DNA of 64,000 nt. Origin: Phaeodactylibacter sp. (lineage in GTDB: Bacteria; Bacteroidota; Bacteroidia; Chitinophagales; Saprospiraceae). Position 1 is the stretch's first letter. Each line of letters begins with the position of its first letter. Positions 53,606-62,503 of the stretch are shown piece after piece. A model generated the notes under the pieces. That model saw only the letters and a list, made by a program, of their open reading frames with translations. It did not search any database and was not told where the DNA came from. Both the position numbers and the translations under genes were made by a program. The stretch spans positions 62,001-126,000 of the forward strand of contig NZ_JALEGS010000035.1 of assembly GCF_022763345.1 (NCBI RefSeq). Direction: 5' to 3'.

Positions 53606-55282
53606 ATGAAACAACTACTCTGTTTTTTTCTGATGTCCCCACTGTTGCTCTCTGCTCAGAATGCAGGTACGGTTTGGTACTTTGGTGCAGCTGCCGGATT
53701 GGACTTCTCCGGTGGTGCCCCTGTTCAGGTGCAAGGAGGTGCTATGGAAACCTTTGAAGGCTGCGCTATTGTCTCGGATGCGGAGGGCAATGTGCTCTTC
53801 TACACCAATGGTGGTGGTCGGGACCCGGAGCAATCTGGGCAGACTTCCGGGAAAATATGGAACCGTAATGATGAGGTTATGTATGACATGGGTGGCACTG
53901 AGGGCGGTGGATTTAGTGCGATGCAATCTGCCTTGATTCTGCCAAAACCAGGGGCAGATGAGGTGTACTACCTGTTCACGATGGAAGAAGTGGAGTTTGA
54001 CATTGGCGGTAGTGTGCCGGGGCAACCGCAGGGTCGGGGCTTGTCCTACTTTGAGGTCGATTTGGCCCTCAATGGCGGTCTGGGCGGCGTCACCGTGGCC
54101 GACCAACGGGTGCACGTACCCGCTTTCGAGGGACTTACGGGCACCATCCATCAGAACGGTTCTGATTATTGGGTGGTGATCGTGGATGCGGCCCCGGAAA
54201 ACAACCGGCTGCTGGTCTTCCCGGTCACGAATGAAGGTGTTACGGATACGCTTTCCTTCCCGTTTGACGGCACCATTACGGGACAGCTCGATATCTCGCC
54301 TAATGGGCAGTGGCTGCACTGCGCGGGCACGATATTCCCTTTTGATAATGCCACCGGGCAAATTGATACGGCGAACACCATCGACCTGACACCTATGCCG
54401 GACTTTAGTCTGAACGCCGCCTCCTTTTCGCCCAACAGCCGCTTCCTCTACTTTGTAGAAAATACACCTTCCGGCCGGGTACTGGCACAGTATGATCTTG
54501 AATCAGAAGAGGTAGCCAACAGCCGTTCAATAATCGCCAACCTGCCGGAGAACCGCCTGACCGGGCATATGCAAATGGCGGTGGATGGGAATCTTTACCT
54601 TTTAGAGCGCGCATTCCTTTCAATGGATGGTACAACCTTATCCATTCTGGAATGCCCGGACACACCGGAGCCCCTATTTTTGCCGGATGTTTTTATGCTG
54701 CCCGCTAGCGATAATATTTTTTACACCGGCCTGCCCAATTTTTCCGACCATATTTTTGCTACACAGCCACTCGAATTCACCTTTGAGCAGGACACCCTGA
54801 CCCTTTGCGAAGATGAACCGGCAACCCTTTCCGTCCCGGAACTCCCCAATGCGGCCTACGCCTGGTCTACGGGCGATACGGCCACGGAGATCGAAGTGGG
54901 CCTGGACAGCCTGTACAGCCTGACCATCAGCACGGCTTGCGAGACGGTTGCGGATACCATAGCCATTGCGACCATAGACTGTGACACCAGTATCTGTATG
55001 GTTGCGCTGCCCAACACCTTCACGCCAAACGGCGACAATACCAACGATACCTTCGGTCCGCTGAGCGACTGTGAAGAACCGGTCTTCCTGAACTTCCTGC
55101 TGCGCATTTACAACCGCTGGGGCAACCTCGTCTATGAAACTTCAGACGCCGCCCTGCCCTGGGATGGCGAACAGGACGGGGAGCCTGCGCCCACAGAGGT
55201 CTATTTCTACCTCATGCAGTATCAGGTAGAGCGGCAGGAAGCGGTGCAGACTTTGCAGGGGGATGTGACGTTGGTACGGTGA
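53606..55282 (+). CDS. Secreted protein with gliding-type (CHU_C) C-terminal domain
   Basis: 558 residues, signal peptide (MKQLLCFFLMSPLLLSAQ). The body is a beta-propeller-like repeat of glycine-rich strands (WYFGAAAGLDFSGGAP, YLFTMEEVEFDIG, LSFPFDGTITGQLDIS). The C-terminus is the CHU_C/gliding sorting domain (PNTFTPNGDNTNDTF, RIYNRWGNLVYETSD, EVYFYLMQY), a second T9SS signal class (type B). It should be exported by T9SS and stay at the surface. Related proteins belong to the gliding/adhesin repertoire. Its end nearly touches the stop of the convergent gene. Confidence 0.88.
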   Translation: MKQLLCFFLMSPLLLSAQNAGTVWYFGAAAGLDFSGGAPVQVQGGAMETFEGCAIVSDAEGNVLFYTNGGGRDPEQSGQTSGKIWNRNDEVMYDMGGTEGGGFSAMQSALILPKPGADEVYYLFTMEEVEFDIGGSVPGQPQGRGLSYFEVDLALNGGLGGVTVADQRVHVPAFEGLTGTIHQNGSDYWVVIVDAAPENNRLLVFPVTNEGVTDTLSFPFDGTITGQLDISPNGQWLHCAGTIFPFDNATGQIDTANTIDLTPMPDFSLNAASFSPNSRFLYFVENTPSGRVLAQYDLESEEVANSRSIIANLPENRLTGHMQMAVDGNLYLLERAFLSMDGTTLSILECPDTPEPLFLPDVFMLPASDNIFYTGLPNFSDHIFATQPLEFTFEQDTLTLCEDEPATLSVPELPNAAYAWSTGDTATEIEVGLDSLYSLTISTACETVADTIAIATIDCDTSICMVALPNTFTPNGDNTNDTFGPLSDCEEPVFLNFLLRIYNRWGNLVYETSDAALPWDGEQDGEPAPTEVYFYLMQYQVERQEAVQTLQGDVTLVR

Positions 55283-55285
55283 TAA

Positions 55286-55636
55286 TTACAACTCCAACCC
55301 ATCCAAGTCCCCCAAATCCGGCTGCTGAAAGTGTTTTTTGGTGTAGGCACGCTGCTTTTGGCGCTCGAGTACAAGGCGGGCGAGGGCAACGTTGGCAGGT
55401 TCCGGGCAGTGGGGGGAGAGGGCATAGTTCACTTTTGCTTCCTGCACATCGAGGCGGTAGAGGTTGCTGAGCAGCACTTCCAGATTGTACTCAATCATCC
55501 CGGCGATCTGATCGGCCAGTAGGCGGAGGAGGTCTTCTTCGGTTGCAATAGGCTCGTCGCCTTCCTCCAGCTCGAAATCGCGCAGGATGAGTTCCTTGGT
55601 GCCTTGCAGGTCTTCCGGTGTTGCCATTCCAATCAT
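55286..55636 (-). CDS. Small conserved-looking protein of unknown function
   Basis: 116 residues starting MIGMATPEDLQGTKELIL. Acidic, helical, no signal or membrane segment (LLRLLADQIAGMIEYNLEVL, SNLYRLDVQEAKVNYALS). The longer frame to 55831 is rejected because it runs upstream through non-family sequence. The gene overlaps no promoter signals I can see. Possibly Bacteroidota-specific. Confidence 0.6.
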   Translation of the reverse strand: MIGMATPEDLQGTKELILRDFELEEGDEPIATEEDLLRLLADQIAGMIEYNLEVLLSNLYRLDVQEAKVNYALSPHCPEPANVALARLVLERQKQRAYTKKHFQQPDLGDLDGLEL

Positions 55637-55745
55637 TTTAATCTTTACACCCTGCAAGGTAGCACGATTTGGAAAAGACGCCAAAGACCAGCCCCTCTTA
55701 TCCTCAAAACCGTTATCTTCAGGGAAATCAGCTAAAATCAAAGCC

Positions 55746-56402
55746 ATGAAAAAACTGATTTGCCTATTTGCCCTGTCGGGCTTGCTGTTTGCCTGCAATG
55801 CCCCGGAGTCGCAGGAAATGGAAGCAGCCACCGCAACTCAACCGGAAGAGTCCCCGGTAACCTACCAGCCTATCGACACTGATGAAGCCCTGATGGCCAC
55901 CGCACTGATGGCCGCCCCCGAAGCCAGCCGGGAAGGCGCTAAAGTCATTGGTTACAATATAGCGGGGGAGTTTGTCACCTTTAAGGAAGGGACGAACGAA
56001 TTCATCTGCCTGGCCGACAACCCCAATCAGGAGGGCTTCAATGCGGCTTGCTACCACCGTAGCCTGGAACCCTTTATGGCGCGGGGCCGCGAACTCCGTG
56101 CCGAGGGCAAAAATGCCAACGAAATCTTCGATATCCGCGAGAAGGAAGTGAAGGCGGGCCAACTTGACATGGGAGAGACAGGAGCAACCCTGCACATCTA
56201 CTATGGCCCCGAAGCGCAGTACGATCCGGCTACGGGAGAGGTGGATCAGGCGCAGTACCGCTACGTGGTCTATATGCCTTTCGCCACCGCTGCCTCTACC
56301 GGGCTACCAGAGCGCCCTGTGGAGCCCCACCACCCCTGGATTATGAACCCGGGCACGCACCGGGCGCATATTATGATTACGCCGTTGACGGAGGGGGAGT
56401 GA
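55746..56402 (+). CDS. Putative lipoprotein
   Basis: 218 residues with a lipoprotein signal (LSGLLFACN, Cys17) and a soluble mostly alpha-beta body (EFICLADNPNQEGFNAACYH, HIYYGPEAQYDPATGEV). It ends with an HPWIMNPGTHRAHIMITP segment that looks metal-binding (several His) but fits no family I recognise. Confidence 0.7.
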   Translation: MKKLICLFALSGLLFACNAPESQEMEAATATQPEESPVTYQPIDTDEALMATALMAAPEASREGAKVIGYNIAGEFVTFKEGTNEFICLADNPNQEGFNAACYHRSLEPFMARGRELRAEGKNANEIFDIREKEVKAGQLDMGETGATLHIYYGPEAQYDPATGEVDQAQYRYVVYMPFATAASTGLPERPVEPHHPWIMNPGTHRAHIMITPLTEGE

Positions 56403-56560
56403 TTTGATTGGCTATGCGGTTGCGCATGCAATTTTGCTCCTCCCTTAGCTTAAGCCGGTAAGCAGACTGACCGCTTTCTATTGGGCAATAAAATGGTGGC
56501 GGAGCACTAACGGGCAGCTTGGTGATAGGCCGCCCGTTGGTATCCGTTAGCTTCATCGGA

Positions 56561-57448
56561 TCACTTTTCTGGTGATAAGACCAAGCCCATTTGCGAAAGT
56601 ATCGACAGGTTATCCATGAAGTCCCGCTCCTCGGCAATCCGTCCGTCGGGGCTCATACGGACGATGGTGCTACCCGTCATTACGATCTCATTGCCCGAAG
56701 CTGGAACGCCAAAAAAGTCGCCAGTATGCTTACCCCGGAAGGTCCAGTGCTTGGTTAGTTGGTCACCCTCTCCAAAGATGTTGTTGACGGTGAATTGGCC
56801 ATCAGAGAAAGCCGACAGCAAGGCTTGGTAATAACCCTTCATACCTTCAATGCCAACTACGTTTTCCGGCTCGGCGTACATGATTACATCAGGCATGAAA
56901 TGCTCCTCATTGAAAAGCTCGAACCTGCCTTCGTTGATGATGGCATCCCAGGTCTCGGTGTACAACTTGATATTGGCGGCCACTTTGGGGTCTTTGTGTA
57001 CCAGCGGCTGTAGCACGCTTTTGGTGATTTTCCATTCCCCATTTTGTTCCAGCATGGTGTTGCTATAGTGGCCCGCGAAATCAATGTCGATATCGTACAC
57101 CACAGATTTGCCGTACACTTCATAGGTGCCTGTGGCTACCCAGGCGTGCTCGGCATCGGACCAGTGCAGGCCGTTTTGCCGGATCAGCAGGGTGACGTTG
57201 TTGCCCCGTAGCTGTTCTGCGTGTTCAGCAGCGATCTGTTTCGCCCCTTTGATCGTTTCGCCATCGGTATCAATGCGTATGGCATCTGTCGTGTACATTT
57301 CTTCCAGCGCAGTATGATCACCTGAGTTATAGGCGGCCATAAACTGGCGTGCGAAGGTGTGCATATCGGCCTCATTGGAGGCGGTCTGTGCGCTTAACAG
57401 CAATGGGCAACTTAGTAATAGGGCTAAAAAGAAGGGTGGTTTTTTCAT
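56561..57448 (-). CDS. Exported protein with two SnoaL/NTF2-like domains
   Basis: 295 residues from ATG 57448, signal peptide ending near LLLSAQ. Two NTF2-like folds in tandem: DUF4440-like at about 28-135 (FARQFMAAYNSGDHTALEEMY) and ester-cyclase-like at about 150-285 (YTETWDAIINEGRFELFNEEH, GIEGMKGYYQAL, RMSPDGRIAEERDFMD). Such domains act as small-molecule binding or hydrolase-like pockets; function unknown. The tandem arrangement is unusual. Confidence 0.78.
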   Translation of the reverse strand: MKKPPFFLALLLSCPLLLSAQTASNEADMHTFARQFMAAYNSGDHTALEEMYTTDAIRIDTDGETIKGAKQIAAEHAEQLRGNNVTLLIRQNGLHWSDAEHAWVATGTYEVYGKSVVYDIDIDFAGHYSNTMLEQNGEWKITKSVLQPLVHKDPKVAANIKLYTETWDAIINEGRFELFNEEHFMPDVIMYAEPENVVGIEGMKGYYQALLSAFSDGQFTVNNIFGEGDQLTKHWTFRGKHTGDFFGVPASGNEIVMTGSTIVRMSPDGRIAEERDFMDNLSILSQMGLVLSPEK

Positions 57449-57571
57449 GGTTGGTGGTTTTACAAGATGGGTAGCGTTGATCAACGCATAATTTGATAAG
57501 ATAAACTTGATATTCAAGGGTTGGTGCCGGACAGGATCATTCCGCCCTGCCCTGCACCGTATAGGATATCA

Positions 57572-58342
57572 TTAGTTTTTAGTGATGGCTGCCCGTGCCT
57601 TCTCCGCCCGTTTTTTAGCCAGTTCCATTCCCATTTCAGCGGCTATATCGTAGTATTCCGCCGACTTGGCATAGTCCTTAGCTACCATGTAATACTCGCC
57701 CATGCTGTCCCAGGCATTGGGTTCATCCGGCGACACTTCAAGGTACTTTTCGAAGGCGGCTTTGGCTTTACCCATTTCTCCGAGTGCTATGTAGGAGTAC
57801 CCCAGGGCATTGTAAGTGCCACCGTGACCGGGGCGCAGTTCAAGCAAGCGGAGATTGTACTCCTTGGCAGCCTGAGCGTCTTTGCTGATCCAGGAAGCAG
57901 ACACGGCGGCGAGTTCATAGGCCTGTGCGGTTTCCGGGTAAGCTTCCGTCAGCGAGGCCATAGATTCGGCGATGTCCGCTTTAGGTTCTTTCTCAAGCGT
58001 TTGCAGAGCCTGCCGGATAATACGCTCCCCTTTATTGAGGCCTTCCGCATCAATTGCGAGGGCAGACTTGATACTAGGGACTGCATTTTCGTACTGCCCG
58101 AAGGAGGTTTGTGCCAGGGCCATGTAAGCGTGGGCCATGAAGAAGTTGGGGTCTGTTTTTACAGCGGCGTTCAGCCTTTCGAAAAAGACGGGTATGTTGG
58201 CGTCCTCAGCTGCTCTTAATGCCTTCACGTACTCGGCTTTCGCCGTTTCCGATGGAGTGGACACGGGCAGGAGTAGTTCCTGCGCGTTCAGGATCATCAT
58301 ATTACCCAAAAACAGGGCGATAAAAAAGAATTTGGTTTTCAC
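57572..58342 (-). CDS. Exported TPR protein
   Basis: 256 residues from GTG 58342 (signal peptide: VKTKFFFIALFLGNMMILNAQ). Four or five TPR units (FFMAHAYMALAQTSFGQYEN, GTYNALGYSYIALGEMGKAK, NAWDSMGEYYMVAKDYAKSA). The first 103 codons of the larger frame (to 58651) are not supported. Periplasmic scaffold; partner unknown. A LytTR remnant lies upstream on the other strand. Confidence 0.75.
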   Translation of the reverse strand: MKTKFFFIALFLGNMMILNAQELLLPVSTPSETAKAEYVKALRAAEDANIPVFFERLNAAVKTDPNFFMAHAYMALAQTSFGQYENAVPSIKSALAIDAEGLNKGERIIRQALQTLEKEPKADIAESMASLTEAYPETAQAYELAAVSASWISKDAQAAKEYNLRLLELRPGHGGTYNALGYSYIALGEMGKAKAAFEKYLEVSPDEPNAWDSMGEYYMVAKDYAKSAEYYDIAAEMGMELAKKRAEKARAAITKN

Positions 58343-58444
58343 GATAATGAATTTTAGTGTTGAAATGATTGATCGACTGTCTATTTTATAAGCTCCGAAA
58401 AGGTTACCCGGTGCTTTGATAAAATGCAACTTCCCCTTCGCTAA

Positions 58445-58750
58445 GTGGGAACGGTCCTTGGTGCATGTTTGGAGCAAGCTTACAGCGCCACTACCGAGCC
58501 AGAGCAGCGTCTGGAACTGCTTGCGCAAATGACCGACATCGCGTTCACCAAGGACCTTCAGCTGACGATGGCTTTGAAAAACTTCGAAGCGCTGCTGCCT
58601 GCTGAGTGGTTCCAGCGCACGCACCGATCCTACCTGGTCAATTTGCGCCATATTGAGGAGATGGTAGAAAGCGAGCTGATTATCGGTGACAAGAGACTGC
58701 CACTTGGGAGGAATTGGCGCGAGGCGCTTATGAAGCGGCTGTTGAATTAG
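58445..58750 (+). pseudogene. LytTR DNA-binding domain remnant
   Basis: The C-terminal part reads like a LytTR response regulator (NFEALLPAEWFQRTHRSYLVN, then HIEEMVESE and LPLGRNWREAL). There is no upstream receiver domain: a stop codon precedes the frame at 58442-58444. So the gene lost its N-terminal half, or the domain is free-standing. A GTG at 58445 opens the frame. Confidence 0.65.
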
Positions 58751-58930
58751 GAGGTGAGAGCTTGCAGCGTGAAGGGATGTGCTGCCCCTGTTGTCAGACT
58801 ATAACTGCCTGTAAAGCCGGCTCTCGGGGACTGTGTTTTGCTCAAGTTTCCTGAAATAGGCCTTTCTAATGCATAAGATCAAGCTTAATTTTATATAGTA
58901 AGGTTTGATCTGGTAATCGGCGTATGCGAA

Positions 58931-59320
58931 TCAGCTCCAAACCCTTGCTTGAGTTATTTGCAGAAAATGTTTGTCGTAAGTAACAATAACACTGCCCGTT
59001 TCGATAGCGATAGCAGCTATCCAGATATCATGAATGGGAATTGGGTTGCCTGCCTTTTTTAGGGATGAAAAAACATCGCTAAATATTTCAATAGTTTCAT
59101 CTGTGGGGAAATACCGTTCAACAATACTTTTGGATTCAAATTTTTTCAGGGTATCCCGATTCCATGCTTCTCTGGTTCCATTTTTGAATCCAAACAACAA
59201 CTCCGCCACTACAAAAACAGGTAAGTAAATTTTGTCGGCTTCATTCAAAGCTTCCAGTACTTGCTTGTCTCCCTCCATCAGGTGGCTATAGGCATTAGTG
59301 TCTAAAACGATTTTTCTCAT
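58931..59320 (-). CDS. VapC PIN-domain toxin
   Basis: 129 residues from ATG 59320, which overlaps the antitoxin stop in ATGA (59326 is an alternative). PIN acids: LDTNAYSHL, AELLFGF, HDIWIAAIA and TYDKHF, all present. Predicted endoribonuclease toxin, often cutting tRNA or rRNA loops. Its partner antitoxin is directly upstream. Confidence 0.88.
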   Translation of the reverse strand: MRKIVLDTNAYSHLMEGDKQVLEALNEADKIYLPVFVVAELLFGFKNGTREAWNRDTLKKFESKSIVERYFPTDETIEIFSDVFSSLKKAGNPIPIHDIWIAAIAIETGSVIVTYDKHFLQITQARVWS

Positions 59321-59568
59321 TGCCACATTTCTTCGTCAATTTGATCGAAGGTACCGACCGCCTTACTGAAAGATTCGGCTTCTCCGCCTGACCACAACCC
59401 ACAAAATTCTGCAAAATCCTGTCGGGGCTCTTTAGTGTCTTCAAGGTTTAAGGCCTCTCTAAGGAGTTTTTTTATTACTTTGTTTTGGCTTAAGCCCGTG
59501 CGCCTGGCAATATCTTCAATCGCATTTGACACCTCAGTATCCAGATTGTGGATCGTCAGGGATTTCAT
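59317..59568 (-). CDS. VapB-type (ribbon-helix-helix) antitoxin
   Basis: 83 residues from ATG 59568. The N-terminal ribbon-helix-helix (MKSLTIHNLDTEVSNAIEDI, then LSQNKVIKKLLREAL) binds DNA. The C-terminal arm (DFAEFCGLWSGGEAESF) should wrap the toxin. An operator lies directly upstream. The longer frame to 59697 is rejected: it runs over the operator. Confidence 0.85.
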   Translation of the reverse strand: MKSLTIHNLDTEVSNAIEDIARRTGLSQNKVIKKLLREALNLEDTKEPRQDFAEFCGLWSGGEAESFSKAVGTFDQIDEEMWQ

Positions 59569-59595
59569 AAGACTGTATTTTTTTGGATTAACCAC

Positions 59596-59630
59596 TTTTG
59601 GTTCAAAACAGTTCATTAGGTGAACCAAAA
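59596..59630. promoter_or_regulatory. Inverted-repeat operator of vapBC
   Basis: TTTTGGTTCA and TGAACCAAAA (10-bp arms, 15-base spacer) with a third GTTCA half-site in the middle at 59611. It lies 28 bases upstream of the vapB start, a usual place for RHH antitoxin binding. Confidence 0.65.
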
Positions 59631-59886
59631 TTTGAAATATATGCTCAACCCAGCGATCATTGGGGATAAATGGTGGGTCGTTGATCCAAATATTCATCGT
59701 CTCTGGGAAATTAAGATGTGTGATACTGGAGCAAGCTATTATGTCGTTGGTATAACCTTTGCCTTTCCCTTCCCGGGCTTTATGGCCGATCGCTTTCGGA
59801 TAATCCCGCGAGGGTAAGGCTACATTAGGATGTGGGTGGGCGCTTTTTCAATCGACTCCCGTCTACTTTTTCCCTACCTCAGCCCC
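59631..59886. other. Gene-free stretch before the helicase remnant
   Basis: No gene recognised. Transcription for vapB on one strand and for the helicase remnant on the other should start here. No repeat stands out. Confidence 0.4.
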
Positions 59887-59988
59887 ATGTCCAAACAAAA
59901 AGACCCACAAACCATGCTGGAAAAGCTGGGCACCACCCAGCTCAACGAAATGCAAATCGCCGCCCACAAAGCCATCACGCAGCGGGAG
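59887..59988 (+). pseudogene. Truncated DEAD-box RNA helicase N-terminus
   Basis: ATG 59887 opens MSKQKDPQTMLEKLGTTQLN and EMQIAAHKAI, the Q-motif region of a DEAD/DEAH-box helicase. The sequence departs right where Walker A (motif I) should begin; the frame then runs through hairpins to a stop at 60156. So the gene has lost everything from motif I on, probably by a deletion at 59988. Confidence 0.75.
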
Positions 59989-60013
59989 GGACGAGCTAGT
60001 ATTAGTCGCTCCC
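59988..60013. repeat. Hairpin at the helicase break
   Basis: GGGACGAGCTA and TAGTCGCTCCC pair with compensating bulges around a 4-base loop. It sits exactly where the helicase homology stops, adjacent to the terminator-like hairpin at 60024. Confidence 0.5.
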
Positions 60014-60023
60014 AAGAGAGTAA

Positions 60024-60056
60024 AGATCGTGGTGATTTTGGAAATCACCACGATCT
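60024..60056 (-). terminator. Perfect 15-bp hairpin after hppD
   Basis: AGATCGTGGTGATTT and AAATCACCACGATCT with a 3-base loop. It lies 6 bases after the hppD stop on the minus strand, followed by a weak TTTA tract. It can end the homogentisate operon transcript, but the A/T-rich long stem is also typical of dispersed palindromic repeats. Confidence 0.6.
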
Positions 60057-60062
60057 AACAGC

Positions 60063-61187
60063 CTACAACGTCCCCCTCAGCTCCTGCTCCCGCTCAATGG
60101 CTTCAAACAAGGCCTTGAAATTGCCCTTGCCGAAAGAACGGGCCCCTTCCCGCTGAATGATTTCATAAAATACCGTTGGGCGGTCCTGCACCGGCTTGGT
60201 GAAGATTTGTAACAGGTAACCCTCGTCATCCCGGTCTATGAGGATATTCAGGCGCTTGAGCTCCTGCAGGCTTTCGTTGATTTCGCCTACCCGGTCCAGT
60301 ACCGTTTCGTAGTAAGTGTCCGGCACACGCAGGAAGTCTACGCCCCGGCGGCGCAGTTCGTCTACTGTATGGATGATGTCATCTGTGGCGATGGCGATAT
60401 GCTGTACGCCGGCACTACGGTAGTAATCCAGGTACTCTTCAATCTGAGACTTCTTCAGCCCCTGAGCGGGTTCATTGATGGGGAATTTGATGTAGCCATT
60501 CCCATTGGAGACCACCTTGCTCATCAGAGCAGTGTACTTGGTGGAGATGTCCTTGTCATCAAAAGTGACGAGCAGTTTGAAGCCCATTACATCCTGGTAA
60601 AATTTTACCCATTCGTTCATCTGCCCGAGCTCGACGTTGCCTACACAGTGGTCGACATACTTTAACCCGATCGGCTTAACTTCCATTGGGCTTTCCATGG
60701 CGACAAATCCTGGCAGAAATGGGCCGGCATAGCTGCTGCGCTCTACAAAAGTGTGAATGGTCTCCCCGTAGGTATGAATGGAGGCCGTAACGACATGCCC
60801 GTTTTTATCCTTAATACGCTGAGGCGCAGCCAAGGATTTAGCACCGCGTTCTACCGCTATACGGTGGGCTTCTTCGGCATCGTCCACCCACAGCGCAAGG
60901 ACTTTCACCCCATCTCCGTGCTTGAGCACATGCCTGGCTACCTCATGATCGGGCGTTAGGGCAGCGGTAAGCACAAAGCGGATTTTATCTTGCTGCAGCA
61001 CGTAGGAGGCGGTATCTTTCACTCCGGTCTCCGGCCCGCGGTAGGCAATCAGCTTGAAGCCGAAAGCCGTTTGGTAGTAATGGGCGGCCTGCTTGGCATT
61101 GCCTACGTAAAATTCTATGTAGTCCGTCCCGTTGATGGGGAAGGTATCCTGAATCGTTTCGGTGGTTGGTTTGGTTAGTGCATCCAT
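60063..61187 (-). CDS. hppD: 4-Hydroxyphenylpyruvate dioxygenase
   Basis: 374 residues. Converts 4-hydroxyphenylpyruvate (from tyrosine) to homogentisate with iron(II) and O2. Two vicinal-oxygen-chelate domains; iron ligands are His in YVDHCVGNV (about residue 179), His in GVQHIAIATDDI (about 261) and Glu in YEIIQREGARSFGKGNF (about 342). The conserved C-terminal helix (FKALFEAIEREQ) that closes the site is present. It lies 45 bases downstream of hmgA in one operon. The next enzyme, fumarylacetoacetase, is not in the window. Confidence 0.95.
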   Translation of the reverse strand: MDALTKPTTETIQDTFPINGTDYIEFYVGNAKQAAHYYQTAFGFKLIAYRGPETGVKDTASYVLQQDKIRFVLTAALTPDHEVARHVLKHGDGVKVLALWVDDAEEAHRIAVERGAKSLAAPQRIKDKNGHVVTASIHTYGETIHTFVERSSYAGPFLPGFVAMESPMEVKPIGLKYVDHCVGNVELGQMNEWVKFYQDVMGFKLLVTFDDKDISTKYTALMSKVVSNGNGYIKFPINEPAQGLKKSQIEEYLDYYRSAGVQHIAIATDDIIHTVDELRRRGVDFLRVPDTYYETVLDRVGEINESLQELKRLNILIDRDDEGYLLQIFTKPVQDRPTVFYEIIQREGARSFGKGNFKALFEAIEREQELRGTL

Positions 61188-61232
61188 GAATTACAGTTTT
61201 TTGTTAAAATATTTTTTTGTCGTTTGTCATGA

Positions 61233-62417
61233 TCAGACGCCGGTGTTTGGGCTCTTCGCCTCTTCCGGCAGCCAACTCTTATAATAATCCCGGTCCTCAA
61301 TACCCATCGCATGCTCAGTCAGCTGCAACGGCTTAAAAGTGTCCACCATCACCGCCAACTCATGGGTGCCCTGCTTGCCGATACTCTTCTCAACAGTGCC
61401 AGGGTGTGGCCCATGCGGAATGCCACCGGGGTGGAGGGTGATCATGCCTTTCTCCACATGCTTACGGCTCATGAAGTCCCCATCTACGTAGTAGAGCACC
61501 TCATCGCTGTCAATATTGCTATGGTTATAAGGCGCAGGGATGGCCAGCGGGTGATAGTCATACAACCGGGGCACAAATGAACAAATGACAAAATTGCGTG
61601 CTGCGAAAGTCTGATGCACGGGCGGCGGCTGATGTACCCGCCCTGTGATAGGCTCAAAGTTGTGAATGCTGAAGGCATAGGGGTACACATAGCCATCCCA
61701 GCCAACCAGGTCGAACGGATGATTGAGATAAGTGTAGGGATAAACCTGGTCCTGCTTTTTAATGTAAAACAGGAATTCGCCCTGCTCATCGTGGGTTTCC
61801 AGCAACTCTGGTTTGCGGATGTCCCGCTCGCAGAAGGGGGCATGTTCCATCAGTTGCCCGTAGCCATTGCGGTAACGCTTGGGCGTAATGATAGGGCTGT
61901 AGGACTCCACGATAAAGAGGCGGTTGTCCTCCTGATCGAATTCGAGCTGGTAAACGGTACCCCTTGGGACCACCACATAGTCCCCATACTCAAATTCCAC
62001 CACGCCGTACATCGTCTTAAGCCGACCTGTACCTTTGTGGATGAAAATACACTCGTCCGCATCCGCATTTTTGAAAAAATAATCCGTCATGCTTTTGCGG
62101 GGCGCGGCCAGGATGATCTTACAATCGTTATTGACGAGCACCGGCTTACGGCTCTTGAGGTAGTCCTCTTCCGGCGCCACCTCGAACCCCTTCAGGCTGC
62201 GGTGCTTGAGCTGCTTGTCCGCCACCACTTTTGGCGCTACGGAGTAAGGCTCGCCCACCTGAACGATTTGAGTGGGCGCATTCACATGGTAGAGCAGAGA
62301 ATGCAGGTCACTGAAGCCTTCGGTGGAAAAAAGCTCCTCATGGTAGAGCTCCCCGTTAGGCTTCCGGAACTGCGTATGCCGCTTGGGCGGTACTTGTCCT
62401 AAGCTGTGGTAATGCAT
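61233..62417 (-). CDS. hmgA: Homogentisate 1,2-dioxygenase
   Basis: 394 residues from ATG 62417. Opens the homogentisate ring to maleylacetoacetate. Cupin-type metal site with HKGTGRLKTMYGVVEFEYGD and the C-terminal HPGGIPHGPHPGTVEKS motif (His and Glu ligands). The sequence is the shorter bacterial type with an N-terminal QVPPKRHTQFRKPNGELYHEEL. It shares an operon with hppD downstream and the MarR gene upstream. Confidence 0.95.
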   Translation of the reverse strand: MHYHSLGQVPPKRHTQFRKPNGELYHEELFSTEGFSDLHSLLYHVNAPTQIVQVGEPYSVAPKVVADKQLKHRSLKGFEVAPEEDYLKSRKPVLVNNDCKIILAAPRKSMTDYFFKNADADECIFIHKGTGRLKTMYGVVEFEYGDYVVVPRGTVYQLEFDQEDNRLFIVESYSPIITPKRYRNGYGQLMEHAPFCERDIRKPELLETHDEQGEFLFYIKKQDQVYPYTYLNHPFDLVGWDGYVYPYAFSIHNFEPITGRVHQPPPVHQTFAARNFVICSFVPRLYDYHPLAIPAPYNHSNIDSDEVLYYVDGDFMSRKHVEKGMITLHPGGIPHGPHPGTVEKSIGKQGTHELAVMVDTFKPLQLTEHAMGIEDRDYYKSWLPEEAKSPNTGV

Positions 62418-62503
62418 AAAATTCAGTTTTTCTGGTTTTGGCAAAAGTGGGCAAAGCCGGGCGGGCAAACTGCCGCACCCGCTTTGCAGAGCTACAATTG
62501 GTT

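Noticed and set aside
56509..56538. AACGGGC/GCCCGTT inverted repeat after the lipoprotein gene
   Set aside because: Only 7-bp arms with a long loop and no T tract; not enough to call a terminator.
61614..62402. Plus-strand frame of 262 residues opposite hmgA
   Set aside because: Antisense shadow; hmgA carries the complete metal site and operon context.
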